Shown: positions 1 through 7,838, counted from the first letter of the stretch. The stretch is DNA of 64,000 nt from Chryseobacterium sp. c4a (GCF_009900745.1 NZ_WXVU01000003.1:248001-312000); one strand, 5' to 3'. Notes: a model not told the origin generated them from the sequence alone. Program-made: numbers and translations.

Positions 1-47
1 ATCATCAATAAGACAATAAGCAATTGTATTTCAAATCTCTTCATTAA

Positions 48-1670
48 TTATTTTTTAATCAGCTTAGCGTTTGCTGTTTTGTTATTATCCGTTTTTATGG
101 TTACTAAATATGCCCCCTGTACCAAAGCCTGAGTATTGATTTTGGTCACATTATTTTTCGTTTTCAGACTCTGAAGTTGTCTTCCACTCATATCATACAA
201 CATAATGTCAGCTTCTTTGAAGTTAAAGCCGATCTCCACATAAGCATAATCTGATACTGGGTTGGGATAAATCTTGATATCCTGTTTTTCGATCAGCTGA
301 TTTACCTGTTTATCTCCCAACTTTACAATCTTCCAGTTCTCCTTTCCGAGTTCTTTTGCACTGGTTCCTGCCAGAATAATGGATCCATCTCGGTTCAGTG
401 TAAGATCGGAAAGTCTTTCTTCTTTCTGTCTGGGTTCTCCACTTATATGTTTTCTCCATTGTTCATTGCCATTTTGATCCAGATACAACATCCAAAATGT
501 TTCATCGTCTTTTTCTATTCTTCCTTCAGCTTGAGTATATCCACCCAAAAGAATTCCTTTTGAGAATTTGTCGTCAGCCGAATGAATCACATTCATTCCC
601 ATCAGAACATCACGATTTTTGAAGTTATAAGACTTTTGCCACTGTTCATCCCCTTTTTCGTTTAAAGAGATTAGCCATAGATCTGTGCCTTCTTCAATCC
701 CTACCGTTTTATTTCCTGAGTGATCTGAACGGGATTCTCCACCAATGATATAACCATTGGAAGTCAAAGCAAGCGTTCTTATGTGATCATCTCCTTTTCC
801 ACCATAGTTCTTTTCCCATTCTACTTTACCGTTTTTGTCTAGTTTGACAATCCAATAATCACCCTCACCAAAATTGCTGCTGTTTTTTCCGGTTTGGGCT
901 ACAGGATTTGTAGTACGAGCGTTGGAAGACGAAGTCGTTTCACGAGGATTATTACCAGATCCCGGAACGCGAATCTCAGAACTTCTGGAATAAATTCCCA
1001 ATAATACTCCTCCGTCTCTCGTTGGAATCATTTTCTCTATTTCGTCTAAACCTTTTCCACCTAATACTAGTTGAAACAACTCTTTTCCATCTTTGTCCAG
1101 TCTGATAATCCAAACATCTTTAGAACCATAACCTTTGGAAAAATTCTGTACATTTCCGGCTACAAAAAAGCCCAGATCTGTACTTTGAATAACTGCTCTG
1201 GCTTCTTCCTCCGAAGAAGTTCCTAAGGTTTTCTGCCATAATTCATCACCAAATTCATTGATTCTGATTAACCAAATGTCCGAACCGCCTTTAGAATCTT
1301 CTTTTTTATCTAACCCTTTTCCAGAATAAGAGGTTCCGGCCAATAGAAATCCACCATCTTGAGTATTTACTGTTGCTGAAAGATAATCGTGATTTTTTCC
1401 TGAAAAATACCTTTCCCAAACTTCTTCTCCTTGCTGATTGAGTTTTACCAGATGAAAGTCGTAACCATTGTTTTGCTTATTTCCTGAAGCCTGAAGCTTA
1501 TCGTTTTGAATAGAGCTTCCTGTGATAAGGTATTGCTGATCAATTGTGGTGGTAACCTGACTTAGAAAATCCTGAGTAGAGGATTTGATGTCTTTTTGCC
1601 AAACCACTTCCTGAGCAGACACACCTAAAACTGTGCATAATGAATATGCACCGAGATAAAGTTTCTTCAT
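48..1670 (-). CDS. T9SS-sorted secreted protein with beta-propeller-like repeats
   Basis: A 540-residue secreted protein. It starts with a signal peptide (hydrophobic stretch ending near VSAQ, residue 20). The body carries about seven recurring units of the form DGG-hydrophobic-LAG-S followed by W-hydrophobic-hydrophobic-LD/N-x-GxxxW, as in repeat proteins that fold as beta-propellers. The last 75 residues form a type A T9SS sorting domain (IYPNPVSDYA, then MSGRQL, GAYLV and a basic KLIKK end). In this phylum such domains direct export across the outer membrane and attachment or release. A -7 box lies about 35 bp upstream of the start. No enzymatic motif is visible, so the substrate or partner is unknown. 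Cell-surface location is an inference from the sorting domain. Confidence 0.85.
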   Translation of the reverse strand: MKKLYLGAYSLCTVLGVSAQEVVWQKDIKSSTQDFLSQVTTTIDQQYLITGSSIQNDKLQASGNKQNNGYDFHLVKLNQQGEEVWERYFSGKNHDYLSATVNTQDGGFLLAGTSYSGKGLDKKEDSKGGSDIWLIRINEFGDELWQKTLGTSSEEEARAVIQSTDLGFFVAGNVQNFSKGYGSKDVWIIRLDKDGKELFQLVLGGKGLDEIEKMIPTRDGGVLLGIYSRSSEIRVPGSGNNPRETTSSSNARTTNPVAQTGKNSSNFGEGDYWIVKLDKNGKVEWEKNYGGKGDDHIRTLALTSNGYIIGGESRSDHSGNKTVGIEEGTDLWLISLNEKGDEQWQKSYNFKNRDVLMGMNVIHSADDKFSKGILLGGYTQAEGRIEKDDETFWMLYLDQNGNEQWRKHISGEPRQKEERLSDLTLNRDGSIILAGTSAKELGKENWKIVKLGDKQVNQLIEKQDIKIYPNPVSDYAYVEIGFNFKEADIMLYDMSGRQLQSLKTKNNVTKINTQALVQGAYLVTIKTDNNKTANAKLIKK

Positions 1671-1707
1671 TCCCGTGTTGTTTTCGAGTTATTATTAAAA
1701 ATGGCTG

Positions 1708-1715
1708 CAAAAATA
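1708..1715 (-). promoter_or_regulatory. -7 box (TATTTTTG) of the T9SS gene
   Basis: Reads TATTTTTG on the minus strand, matching the Bacteroidota TAnnTTTG consensus, about 37 bp upstream of the start codon. No clear -33 TTTG is seen at the usual 19-21 bp distance. Confidence 0.4.
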
Positions 1716-1792
1716 TTCTTTTTATTTCTCGATAAAAAGATTTATCAGGAAGGATGAGGGTGAGTTTTATCACGTTTCTTATCTTCTAAAAT

Positions 1793-1819
1793 CATGGTTA
1801 CAAAAGAAGTGTAACCATG
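1793..1819. repeat. Perfect inverted repeat, 9-bp arms
   Basis: CATGGTTAC (1793-1801) and GTAACCATG (1811-1819) are exact reverse complements separated by 9 bp. No T-run follows on either strand, so it does not look like a terminator. It sits about 120 bp upstream of the T9SS gene and could be an operator or an mRNA hairpin. Confidence 0.6.
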
Positions 1820-1978
1820 TAATGTGGCTTAATCAAAAAGCAAAAAAAATTTACAATCTCTTTTGAAACTATATGAAACTGAAATAAAGCAAGTTATATT
1901 TTAAAAAATTTTGCATACTTAGAGTCTTCGATTCATTAAAACCGGAGTAATTGGGATCAGAAAACAAAATGTTGAAAT

Positions 1979-3250
1979 TTAATGAAACCTGAAATTAGCT
2001 TCAGGCAGCGTATTCTTTTTCAGGAAAGCCTCATATTCCGGAGAAAGCTTGGCACGGCCAAAGGTATTTTCACCGCTCATACTTCCAAGGCGGACTTTAT
2101 CCTTACCGAACTTTCTGTTCATAGCATCCATTGCTTTCATAACGGGAAGATGCTGATTCTGTATATCTTCTTCAAAAAGACTGATCTGTCTCTGATCTTC
2201 AGGAACAAAGTCATTGACCATCACTCCTGCCCTTTTATAATGAAATCCGTCTCTGTAAACAGCTTCAAAAAGTTCATTTACGACTCTTCCTATCAAAATA
2301 GATGAATTGGTTGGATTGGGAAGAATCTGCGTCATAGCATTTCTGTATTCAGGAAGATCTTTTCTGAATCTATTGGTCTGCACGAAAACAGTAATCATTT
2401 TACAGCAGGTGTTCTGTTTTCTCAATCTTTCTGAACAATACATCCCAAAGGTTTCTACACGTTCCCTTACCGCTTCCTTATCTGTAAGCATTTCCATAAA
2501 GCTTCTGGTAACCGCAATTGATTTTTTGGGAGATGGAGCATCCAATTCAAGCTGGCGAATTCCTTTTAATTCGTTAATCATCCTTACTCCATGAATTCCC
2601 ATGATTTTCCGAACCCACATTTCAGGCTTCTGAAGAAGATCCCAGGCTTTATAAACGCCACTGTCATTCATTTTAGCCGCTAATTTTCTTCCTATTCCCC
2701 AGACATCTCCTATATTAAGCCATTTTAATGCTTTTTCTATTTTTTCAGGAGTATCCATGATGTAGACTCCATTAAATTGTTCCGGAAAATCTTTTACTAT
2801 TCTGTTGGCCACTTTACACAAGGTCTTACTTGGCGCAATTCCTATGCTTACAGGAATATTTTCTTTCTCCTGAATTTCTATTTTAATTTTAGAACAATAC
2901 TCATGGATGTCAATGTATTTAAAGCCTGTAAGGTCTAAAAAAAGCTCATCAATACTGTATATCTCATAATCCAAAACGTAAGAACGAGCAATATTGATTA
3001 CCTGCTGGCTTTTATAATTGTAAAGTTCAAATTTTGCAGAAAAGCTTTTTACATCATGCTGTTTGAAAAGATCTTTGTATTTGAATGCCGGAGCTGCCAT
3101 AGGAATTCCCAGATCTTTTGCTTCCTTGCTTCGGGATACAACACACCCATCGTTGTTGGAAAGAACCACAACGGGTTTGCCTTCAAGATCAGGATCTAAA
3201 GTTCTTTCACAAGAAACAAAAAAGTTATTACAATCTACCAGCGCATACAT
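1979..3250 (-). CDS. umuC: Y-family DNA polymerase V catalytic subunit UmuC
   Basis: 423 residues, the full length of UmuC. It carries out error-prone translesion synthesis past damaged bases. The catalytic carboxylates are visible: D6 in the N-terminal ALVDCNNFF motif, and D101/E102 in SIDELFLDL. These are followed by helix-hairpin-helix (VWGIGRKLA) and little-finger regions. UmuC normally works with processed UmuD, but no umuD/LexA-like gene adjoins it here, so the partner must be elsewhere. A TAATTTTG box lies 22-29 bp upstream. Its upstream region is shared, back to back, with the first two WYL-regulon promoters at 3367-3492. Confidence 0.93.
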   Translation of the reverse strand: MYALVDCNNFFVSCERTLDPDLEGKPVVVLSNNDGCVVSRSKEAKDLGIPMAAPAFKYKDLFKQHDVKSFSAKFELYNYKSQQVINIARSYVLDYEIYSIDELFLDLTGFKYIDIHEYCSKIKIEIQEKENIPVSIGIAPSKTLCKVANRIVKDFPEQFNGVYIMDTPEKIEKALKWLNIGDVWGIGRKLAAKMNDSGVYKAWDLLQKPEMWVRKIMGIHGVRMINELKGIRQLELDAPSPKKSIAVTRSFMEMLTDKEAVRERVETFGMYCSERLRKQNTCCKMITVFVQTNRFRKDLPEYRNAMTQILPNPTNSSILIGRVVNELFEAVYRDGFHYKRAGVMVNDFVPEDQRQISLFEEDIQNQHLPVMKAMDAMNRKFGKDKVRLGSMSGENTFGRAKLSPEYEAFLKKNTLPEANFRFH

Positions 3251-3271
3251 GACGATCGAGAATTATTTATA

Positions 3272-3279
3272 CAAAATTA
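3272..3279 (-). promoter_or_regulatory. -7 box (TAATTTTG) of umuC
   Basis: Matches TAnnTTTG on the minus strand. A start site about 7 bp downstream would give a leader of roughly 15 nt. Confidence 0.5.
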
Positions 3280-3366
3280 TTCTTTTTAAAGAACAATATC
3301 ACTTTTGAATCAGGAATTTAACACCACTTTTAACACATTAAAAAACATATACATATTATTTTTTAA

Positions 3367-3384
3367 TACGACATGTTTTGTCGT
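3367..3384 (+). promoter_or_regulatory. Regulon operator site A (perfect palindrome)
   Basis: TACGACATGTTTTGTCGT fits ACGWCA-N5-TGWCGY. Outer bases extend it to two exact 9-bp arms (AATACGACA at 3365-3373 and TGTCGTATT at 3379-3387). Exactly 10 bp further on lies TAGCTTTG (3395-3402), a -7 box pointing right. It is the most symmetric of the six sites and lies 90 bp upstream of site B, in tandem. Confidence 0.8.
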
Positions 3385-3394
3385 ATTAGGGTGA

Positions 3395-3402
3395 TAGCTT
3401 TG
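3395..3402 (+). promoter_or_regulatory. -7 box TAGCTTTG linked to site A
   Basis: TAnnTTTG box 10 bp after operator site A. The transcript would run into the M15 peptidase gene with a leader of about 100 nt that crosses site B. Confidence 0.6.
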
Positions 3403-3456
3403 TTTTCAAAAACAATTCCCAAATTCTCTCTTTTTTTCTCTTCTTTTTAATTAAAA

Positions 3457-3474
3457 CACGTCAATTTTTGTCGC
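3457..3474 (+). promoter_or_regulatory. Regulon operator site B
   Basis: CACGTCAATTTTTGTCGC, followed after 10 bp by TATTTTTG (3485-3492). It lies directly before the M15 peptidase gene, giving a leader of about 13 nt. No -33 TTTG is present at the normal spacing, because the operator occupies that position. Confidence 0.85.
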
Positions 3475-3511
3475 CTTGCACTCCTATTTTTGTTTCAAAT
3501 AATAAAGATTT

Positions 3512-4012
3512 ATGGATAAAGTAACATTAGAAAGAATTCAGAAGCTTCACCCATTGGTAAGAGAGGAAGTAAAGCAAATTATTAAGGAATGTGACGAAGC
3601 ACTTACAGGGAGAGCCAAAATAAGAATCACCCAAGGGCTAAGGTCTTTTGAGGAGCAGGAGAAACTTTATGCGATCGGGAGAATTACCTCCGGTAAAAAA
3701 GTAACCAATGCTAAAGCAGGACAAAGCATTCACAATTATGGGCTTGCTGTAGATATCTGTCTGATGATTGACGGAAAAACAGCCAGTTGGGACACTGCAA
3801 AAGACTGGGATAATGATAAAGTAGCCGATTGGTATGAATGTGTAAAAGTTTTTGCAAAATATGGCTGGGACTGGGGCGGAAACTGGAAAACATTTAAAGA
3901 TCTTCCCCACTTTGAAAAAAAGACAATCCCTTCGAAGAAAGGAGCTGTAAAAACCAGCTGGAGAACACTGTTTAAGCTACCTCGCGACAAACAGAATTAT
4001 GTTATTTTTTAA
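3512..4012 (+). CDS. M15-family peptidoglycan peptidase (endolysin-like)
   Basis: 166 residues forming a single M15 (VanY/CwlK/phage L-alanyl-D-glutamate peptidase-like) domain. Zinc-site residues are in place: H74 and D81 in SIHNYGLAVDI, and H133 in DLPHFE. R44 in QGLRS is the conserved arginine. The family cleaves peptide stems of peptidoglycan. There is no signal peptide or anchor, as in phage endolysins, so the enzyme would stay in the cytoplasm until it is released. It is the first gene of the island and has two tandem regulon promoters. An alternative role is wall remodelling, but without an export signal I favour a lysis-type role. Confidence 0.88.
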   Translation: MDKVTLERIQKLHPLVREEVKQIIKECDEALTGRAKIRITQGLRSFEEQEKLYAIGRITSGKKVTNAKAGQSIHNYGLAVDICLMIDGKTASWDTAKDWDNDKVADWYECVKVFAKYGWDWGGNWKTFKDLPHFEKKTIPSKKGAVKTSWRTLFKLPRDKQNYVIF

Positions 4013-4039
4013 CGCTCTTTTATTTGAAATTAAATAAAA

Positions 4040-4057
4040 CACGTCAAGTTCTGTCGC
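4040..4057 (+). promoter_or_regulatory. Regulon operator site C
   Basis: CACGTCAAGTTCTGTCGC, followed after 10 bp by TATCTTTG (4068-4075). It precedes the patatin gene with a leader of about 120 nt. The leader contains CATGGAA (4113-4119) and its reverse complement TTCCATG (4150-4156). Confidence 0.85.
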
Positions 4058-4204
4058 TTCTCCGTCCTATCTTTGTTTTATAAGAAAGCCAGTAAAAACA
4101 ACAAAATCCACACATGGAATTCAAAACATTTTCTAACTAAAATCATAGGTTCCATGGGATTATATTGCAACATATTCTTTAAAAAAAACAATTAACAACA
4201 TCAC

Positions 4205-5242
4205 ATGAAAAAGACAACCATTCTTTCTTTGGACGGAGGTGGAATAAGGGGAATCATTACCTGTATTATTCTGCGTTACATAGAAGAACAACTCCAGTAT
4301 TATGATAAACCGGGTGCCAAACTTGGAGATTATTTTGATCTGGTGGCAGGCAGTAGCACAGGAGGGCTCATTGCTTCCATTATTCTATGTCCTGATGAAG
4401 TCCGTAAAGCAAAATATTCTATTCAGAAAGGATTGGAATTATATGCTGAAAGGGGCGGTGATATTTTCCAGGTTTCCTTTTGGGAAAAGCTGGTGAATCC
4501 ATTTGGATTATTGAATGAAAGGATTTCTCAGGAAGCACTTGAGAAAAACCTGAATGACTTTTTTGGAAATTTAGAATTAAAGGAATTAATAAAACCATGC
4601 TTAATCACAAGTTATGATATAGAAAACAGAAGAGCTAAACTTTTTAACTCTTGTGAAGCTCATCTCAGCACAGATAATTTCTATGTAAAAGATGTTTGCA
4701 GAGCTACATCCGCAGCACCTACCTATTTCAGTCCGGTACAAATTAAATCTATGTACGGACAAATCTTCAGCCTGATTGATGGCGGTATGTTTGCGAATAA
4801 TCCTGCACTTTGTGCGTATGCAGAAGCCAGAAAAATTCCTTTTGCAGAAGTTTTAAAAAATCATCAGAAAGCCAATCATCCCGGAGTAAATGATATGATC
4901 ATTATTTCTATCGGAACGGGAATTGAAGCGAGACCTTACTCTTTTAATAAGCTGGAAAAAGCTGGAAAAATAGGTTGGGTAAATCCGATCATTGACATTT
5001 TAATGTCTGCCAATGCAGAAACCGTAGATTACCAGCTCTCTCAAATGTTTCAGACATTGGGACAGAGAAATCAGAAAAATTATTACCGCCTGAATCCCTC
5101 TTTAAAAAACGCTTCTCCGGCAATGGACAATGTAAGACGATCTAATATTGAAAATCTAATACAAGCCGGATTAAGCTATATTGATGACAACAGAGAAACA
5201 TTGAACCAAATCGTTCAGAAACTCATCAAAAACAAAATATAA
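4205..5242 (+). CDS. Patatin-like phospholipase
   Basis: 345 residues with a complete patatin catalytic core. The oxyanion loop is DGGGIRG at 10-16, the nucleophile motif is GSSTG at 49-53 (Ser51), and the Asp of the dyad is D192 in DGGMFANNP. The family hydrolyses acyl chains from membrane lipids. Cytoplasmic bacterial members include CBASS effectors of the CapV type, and others act as secreted toxins. No signal peptide or transmembrane segment is seen. No cyclic-nucleotide synthase lies nearby, so CBASS is not supported. The gene has its own regulon promoter (site C). Together with the upstream peptidase it could break down membrane and wall. That joint role is inference. Confidence 0.88.
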   Translation: MKKTTILSLDGGGIRGIITCIILRYIEEQLQYYDKPGAKLGDYFDLVAGSSTGGLIASIILCPDEVRKAKYSIQKGLELYAERGGDIFQVSFWEKLVNPFGLLNERISQEALEKNLNDFFGNLELKELIKPCLITSYDIENRRAKLFNSCEAHLSTDNFYVKDVCRATSAAPTYFSPVQIKSMYGQIFSLIDGGMFANNPALCAYAEARKIPFAEVLKNHQKANHPGVNDMIIISIGTGIEARPYSFNKLEKAGKIGWVNPIIDILMSANAETVDYQLSQMFQTLGQRNQKNYYRLNPSLKNASPAMDNVRRSNIENLIQAGLSYIDDNRETLNQIVQKLIKNKI

Positions 5243-5313
5243 GCTTTTAACCTTATAACTACTCAATATAAGCTCTAAAGATTATATTTATTTTATTTAA
5301 AATTAATTTTTAA

Positions 5314-5331
5314 CACGTCAAGTTTTGTCGC
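5314..5331 (+). promoter_or_regulatory. Regulon operator site D
   Basis: CACGTCAAGTTTTGTCGC, followed after 10 bp by TACCTTTG (5342-5349). It precedes the small acidic gene, with a leader of about 120 nt. Confidence 0.85.
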
Positions 5332-5398
5332 TTCCCACTACTACCTTTGGAGTATCAAAAAAGACACAAAAACAACTATCAACAAAAACTTAAAAACG

Positions 5399-5443
5399 CC
5401 TTTGAATTCAACATTCGTACGTGCTGAACAGCCAAAAATATGT
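5399..5443 (+). promoter_or_regulatory. Leader element 1, shared with 5742-5787
   Basis: Starts CCTTTGAATTCAACATTC and includes GCTGAACAGCC. It aligns with 5742-5787 at about 17/18 and 18/23 positions on either side of a 4-versus-5 base variable stretch. The one-base length difference shifts the frame, so the conservation is not explained by coding. It lies in the 5' leader of the small acidic gene. Confidence 0.6.
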
Positions 5444-5476
5444 TCAAAATATAACCAACACCTTATAACACAGAAC

Positions 5477-5647
5477 ATGGAAACACCAAATCACAATTCA
5501 GATATCCTTTTCGATGAAGAGCTCTACACCGTAGAGTGGAGTGATATCGAAAATGCTGAGATGGATTATGAAAACTATCTCAACGACATTGAAAACTTCT
5601 TTAGAAAAGACTTCGAAGAAGACATTCTTGAAGAAGATGTTTTTTAA
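5477..5647 (+). CDS. Small acidic protein, unknown function
   Basis: 56 residues, starting METPNHNSDI. It is very rich in D and E (EELYTVEWSDIENAE, then FEEDILEEDVF at the end) and has regularly spaced aromatic residues. A longer frame reaches a TTG at 5402. I chose ATG 5477 because the upstream part overlaps a leader element that recurs, out of frame, before the next operon. It has its own regulon promoter (site D). No family is recognised. A strongly acidic small protein between lysis-type enzymes and a structural operon could be an inhibitor, chaperone or DNA mimic. That is a guess. Confidence 0.6.
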   Translation: METPNHNSDILFDEELYTVEWSDIENAEMDYENYLNDIENFFRKDFEEDILEEDVF

Positions 5648-5662
5648 GTAAAAACTTTATTA

Positions 5663-5680
5663 TACGACAAGTTCTGACGC
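5663..5680 (+). promoter_or_regulatory. Regulon operator site E
   Basis: TACGACAAGTTCTGACGC, followed after 10 bp by TACTTTTG (5691-5698). This is the most divergent site, but both half-sites still fit ACGWCA/TGWCGY. It drives the LRR/tail-fibre operon through a leader of about 205 nt. Confidence 0.8.
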
Positions 5681-5741
5681 TGTCCATCATTACTTTTGAT
5701 ATCCTTATCATACACAGCAGTCTCATTAAACATTCTCAAAT

Positions 5742-5787
5742 CCTTTGAATTCACCATTCACAAAATGTTGGACAGCCAGAACTATGT
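5742..5787 (+). promoter_or_regulatory. Leader element 2, shared with 5399-5443
   Basis: Starts CCTTTGAATTCACCATTC and includes GGACAGCCAGAAC. It is the second copy of the leader element found before the small acidic gene, here in the long leader of the LRR operon. It suggests promoter-leader duplication or a shared RNA-level control. Confidence 0.6.
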
Positions 5788-5909
5788 CTAAGAATAAAAG
5801 TACAACAGTGGAAATCTAATCTGCAGCCACTATAAAAATAAGATCAGATCCTGAAACATTTCTATTCGTTTCAGTTATCAACTATTAATTAACCCAATCA
5901 CAATTTTTA

Positions 5910-6557
5910 ATGAAAACAAAAGAAGAGCTCAAGCTCTATTTCGAAAATGGAGATATTCCAAGACAGGAAGATTTCTGGGCATGGCAGGACTCGTACTGGC
6001 ATAAAGACGAGAAACTGGACAAAACAGCACTTGGTTTAACCTCTTACAATGAACTTACTTATTCTCCAACAGATAATACAGAAATTATAGGACTTGATTC
6101 TGTTATCATTTTCCCTGAAGGAATAAAAGTTATTGGAGGCTTTCAATTCTCACTTACACTTCAAAACCGTATTTCTAAAATTAAATTTCCCAACTCACTG
6201 GAAAGAATACGAAGCAGAGCCTTTCAAATACAGCATATAAAAGGATCTTTAAAAATCCCTGGAAACTGTAAGGTTATTGAGTCATTTGCTTTTAACTCTG
6301 TTAATACTCATTTGTCTGAACTCATATTAGAAAATGGTATCGAAACAATTGAGGAAAGTGCGTTTCAATTGCCATCAAGCTTTGATTTAACCTCTTTAGA
6401 CATTCCTGATTCTGTAAAATTTGTAGGAAAAAATGCATTTGCTATCCCCTCTCTTAAATCTGTTATAATACCAGAAGACCTGGATATAAGTAATGCAGGG
6501 ATTCCAGGCACAGCTATTATAATTGCTAGGGCTAAAGAGTCAATACCAATTCCTTAA
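5910..6557 (+). CDS. BspA-type leucine-rich repeat protein with tail-fibre N-cassette (copy 1)
   Basis: 215 residues. Residues 1-36 are the shared cassette (MKTKEELKLYFENGDIPRQ, then an FWAWQDSYWHKDEK block), of the kind found at the start of tail-fibre-like proteins in this phylum. The rest is LRR_5/BspA-like, with repeats such as IKFPNSLERIRSRAF, LKIPGNCKVIESFAF, LILENGIETIEESAF and LDIPDSVKFVGKNAF. BspA-type repeats usually bind other proteins or surfaces. There is no signal peptide. It is first in an operon with copies 2 and 3 and the fibre gene (gaps of 8-11 bp). Its final tail (ARAKESIPIP) is longer than in copies 2 and 3. Confidence 0.8.
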   Translation: MKTKEELKLYFENGDIPRQEDFWAWQDSYWHKDEKLDKTALGLTSYNELTYSPTDNTEIIGLDSVIIFPEGIKVIGGFQFSLTLQNRISKIKFPNSLERIRSRAFQIQHIKGSLKIPGNCKVIESFAFNSVNTHLSELILENGIETIEESAFQLPSSFDLTSLDIPDSVKFVGKNAFAIPSLKSVIIPEDLDISNAGIPGTAIIIARAKESIPIP

Positions 6558-6568
6558 ACATCCAAAAT

Positions 6569-7192
6569 ATGAAAACAAAACAAGAACTAAAACTCTATTT
6601 TGAAAATGGAGATATCCCAAAACAAGAAGATTTTTGGGCATGGCAGGACTCGTACTGGCATAAAGACGAGAAACTGGACAAAAACTTACTTAATTTACCA
6701 GCTTATGAGGAATTTGTCTACTCCCTTACAGACAATACTGAAGTTATTGGGCTGGGAAGAAGAATTACTTTTCCAGAGGGGACTAAAATTATTGGAGGGT
6801 TCTCATTTATAGCAGCTGGAAAAAACCATATTGTTAATGTGACTTTCCCTAGCACATTGGAAAAGATCAAATCAAGTGCATTCTTTTTGCAATACCTAAC
6901 TGGATCTTTAAAAATACCTGGATCTTGTAAAATAATAGAAGCAAATGCTTTTCTAAGCAGCAGTATCAATCTATCAGAGTTAATATTAGAAAACGGCATA
7001 CAAACAATTGGGGTCTCAGCATTTCAGTTCGGCAGCAGTAAAGACCTGAATGTCTTATACATTCCGGATTCCGTCAACTCTGTAGGAGAAAATGCATTTG
7101 CTATTCCTTCATTACAAACCGTTTCTGCCAAAGCTGGACTAGACCTTAGTAAAGCAGGAATTCCAGCAACTGCGACAATTACATATAGATAA
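6569..7192 (+). CDS. BspA-type leucine-rich repeat protein with tail-fibre N-cassette (copy 2)
   Basis: 207 residues, 11 bp after copy 1. The N-cassette is almost identical to copies 1 and 3, also at the DNA level, whereas the LRR part has diverged (IITFPEG-type replaced by RITFPEG, LKIPGSCKIIEANAF, LILENGIQTIGVSAF). It ends AGIPATATITYR. Like copy 1 it has no export signal. The conserved start and divergent end suggest that the cassette docks to a common partner and the LRR portion supplies binding specificity. This is inference. Confidence 0.8.
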   Translation: MKTKQELKLYFENGDIPKQEDFWAWQDSYWHKDEKLDKNLLNLPAYEEFVYSLTDNTEVIGLGRRITFPEGTKIIGGFSFIAAGKNHIVNVTFPSTLEKIKSSAFFLQYLTGSLKIPGSCKIIEANAFLSSSINLSELILENGIQTIGVSAFQFGSSKDLNVLYIPDSVNSVGENAFAIPSLQTVSAKAGLDLSKAGIPATATITYR

Positions 7193-7200
7193 CAGTAAAA

Positions 7201-7830
7201 ATGAAAACAAAACAAGAATTAAAACTCTATTTTGAAAATGGAGATATCCCAAAACAAGAAGATTTTTGGGCATGGCAGGACTCGTACTGGCATAAAGACG
7301 AGAAAATTTCTCAAGATTCTATTGATAGTATTGAACAAATTATTCCCTTCTTTCTTGGTAATGATTTATTGGGATCAGGCATTGATTTAAAAATTCCCAC
7401 AAAAACTAAAAAAATTCTCAGTTCAGCCTTTGCTTTTGACGGAGGATCCCATCAGATTATAAAAGTAACTTTTAATGAAGGACTTGAAGAAATTGGAGAA
7501 ACGTCTTTTATTGGACAAAACATTACAAGTATCATAACTCCCTCAACATTAAAAACAATTAAAGGGCAAGCTTTTTATGATCAAAAAAATAGTTTCAGAG
7601 GAACAGGTTCACTAGAGAAAATAATTCTTAATGAAGGCCTAATTACTATTGAATTTAATGCATTTTATTGTCCTACCTCAATAGTTGAGGATCTTTATAT
7701 CCCAAGTACAGTAAAAACGATAGGAAAAAATGCATTATATCTTCCATCATTAAAAATAGTTTCTGCTCCCAAAGGATTAGACCTAAGTGAAGCAGGGATT
7801 CCTACAACAGCAAGCATCACTTACAGATAA
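7201..7830 (+). CDS. BspA-type leucine-rich repeat protein with tail-fibre N-cassette (copy 3)
   Basis: 209 residues, 8 bp after copy 2. Cassette residues 1-36 match copy 2, and the DNA is nearly identical for about 100 bp. Divergence begins abruptly after KDEK. The LRR portion is the most different of the three (VTFNEGLEEIGETSF, ITPSTLKTIKGQAF, ILNEGLITIEFNAF, LYIPSTVKTIGKNAL). It ends AGIPTTASITYR, like copy 2. No export signal is present. Confidence 0.8.
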   Translation: MKTKQELKLYFENGDIPKQEDFWAWQDSYWHKDEKISQDSIDSIEQIIPFFLGNDLLGSGIDLKIPTKTKKILSSAFAFDGGSHQIIKVTFNEGLEEIGETSFIGQNITSIITPSTLKTIKGQAFYDQKNSFRGTGSLEKIILNEGLITIEFNAFYCPTSIVEDLYIPSTVKTIGKNALYLPSLKIVSAPKGLDLSEAGIPTTASITYR

Positions 7831-7838
7831 TAATAAAT

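Larger units (their letters stand above)
1671..1978. other. Intergenic region between umuC 3' end and T9SS gene
   Basis: 308 bp without a gene. It holds the -7 box of the downstream T9SS gene and a perfect 9-bp inverted repeat at 1793-1819. The rest is AT-rich, and I see no open frame worth reporting. Confidence 0.6.

Noticed and set aside
4205..5242. Patatin as a CBASS effector
   Set aside because: No cyclic oligonucleotide synthase or CBASS accessory gene in the neighbourhood; only the effector type is similar.
5402..5476. N-terminal extension of the small acidic protein from TTG 5402
   Set aside because: This stretch matches the leader element at 5742-5787, where the frame is shifted, so it is better explained as untranslated leader.
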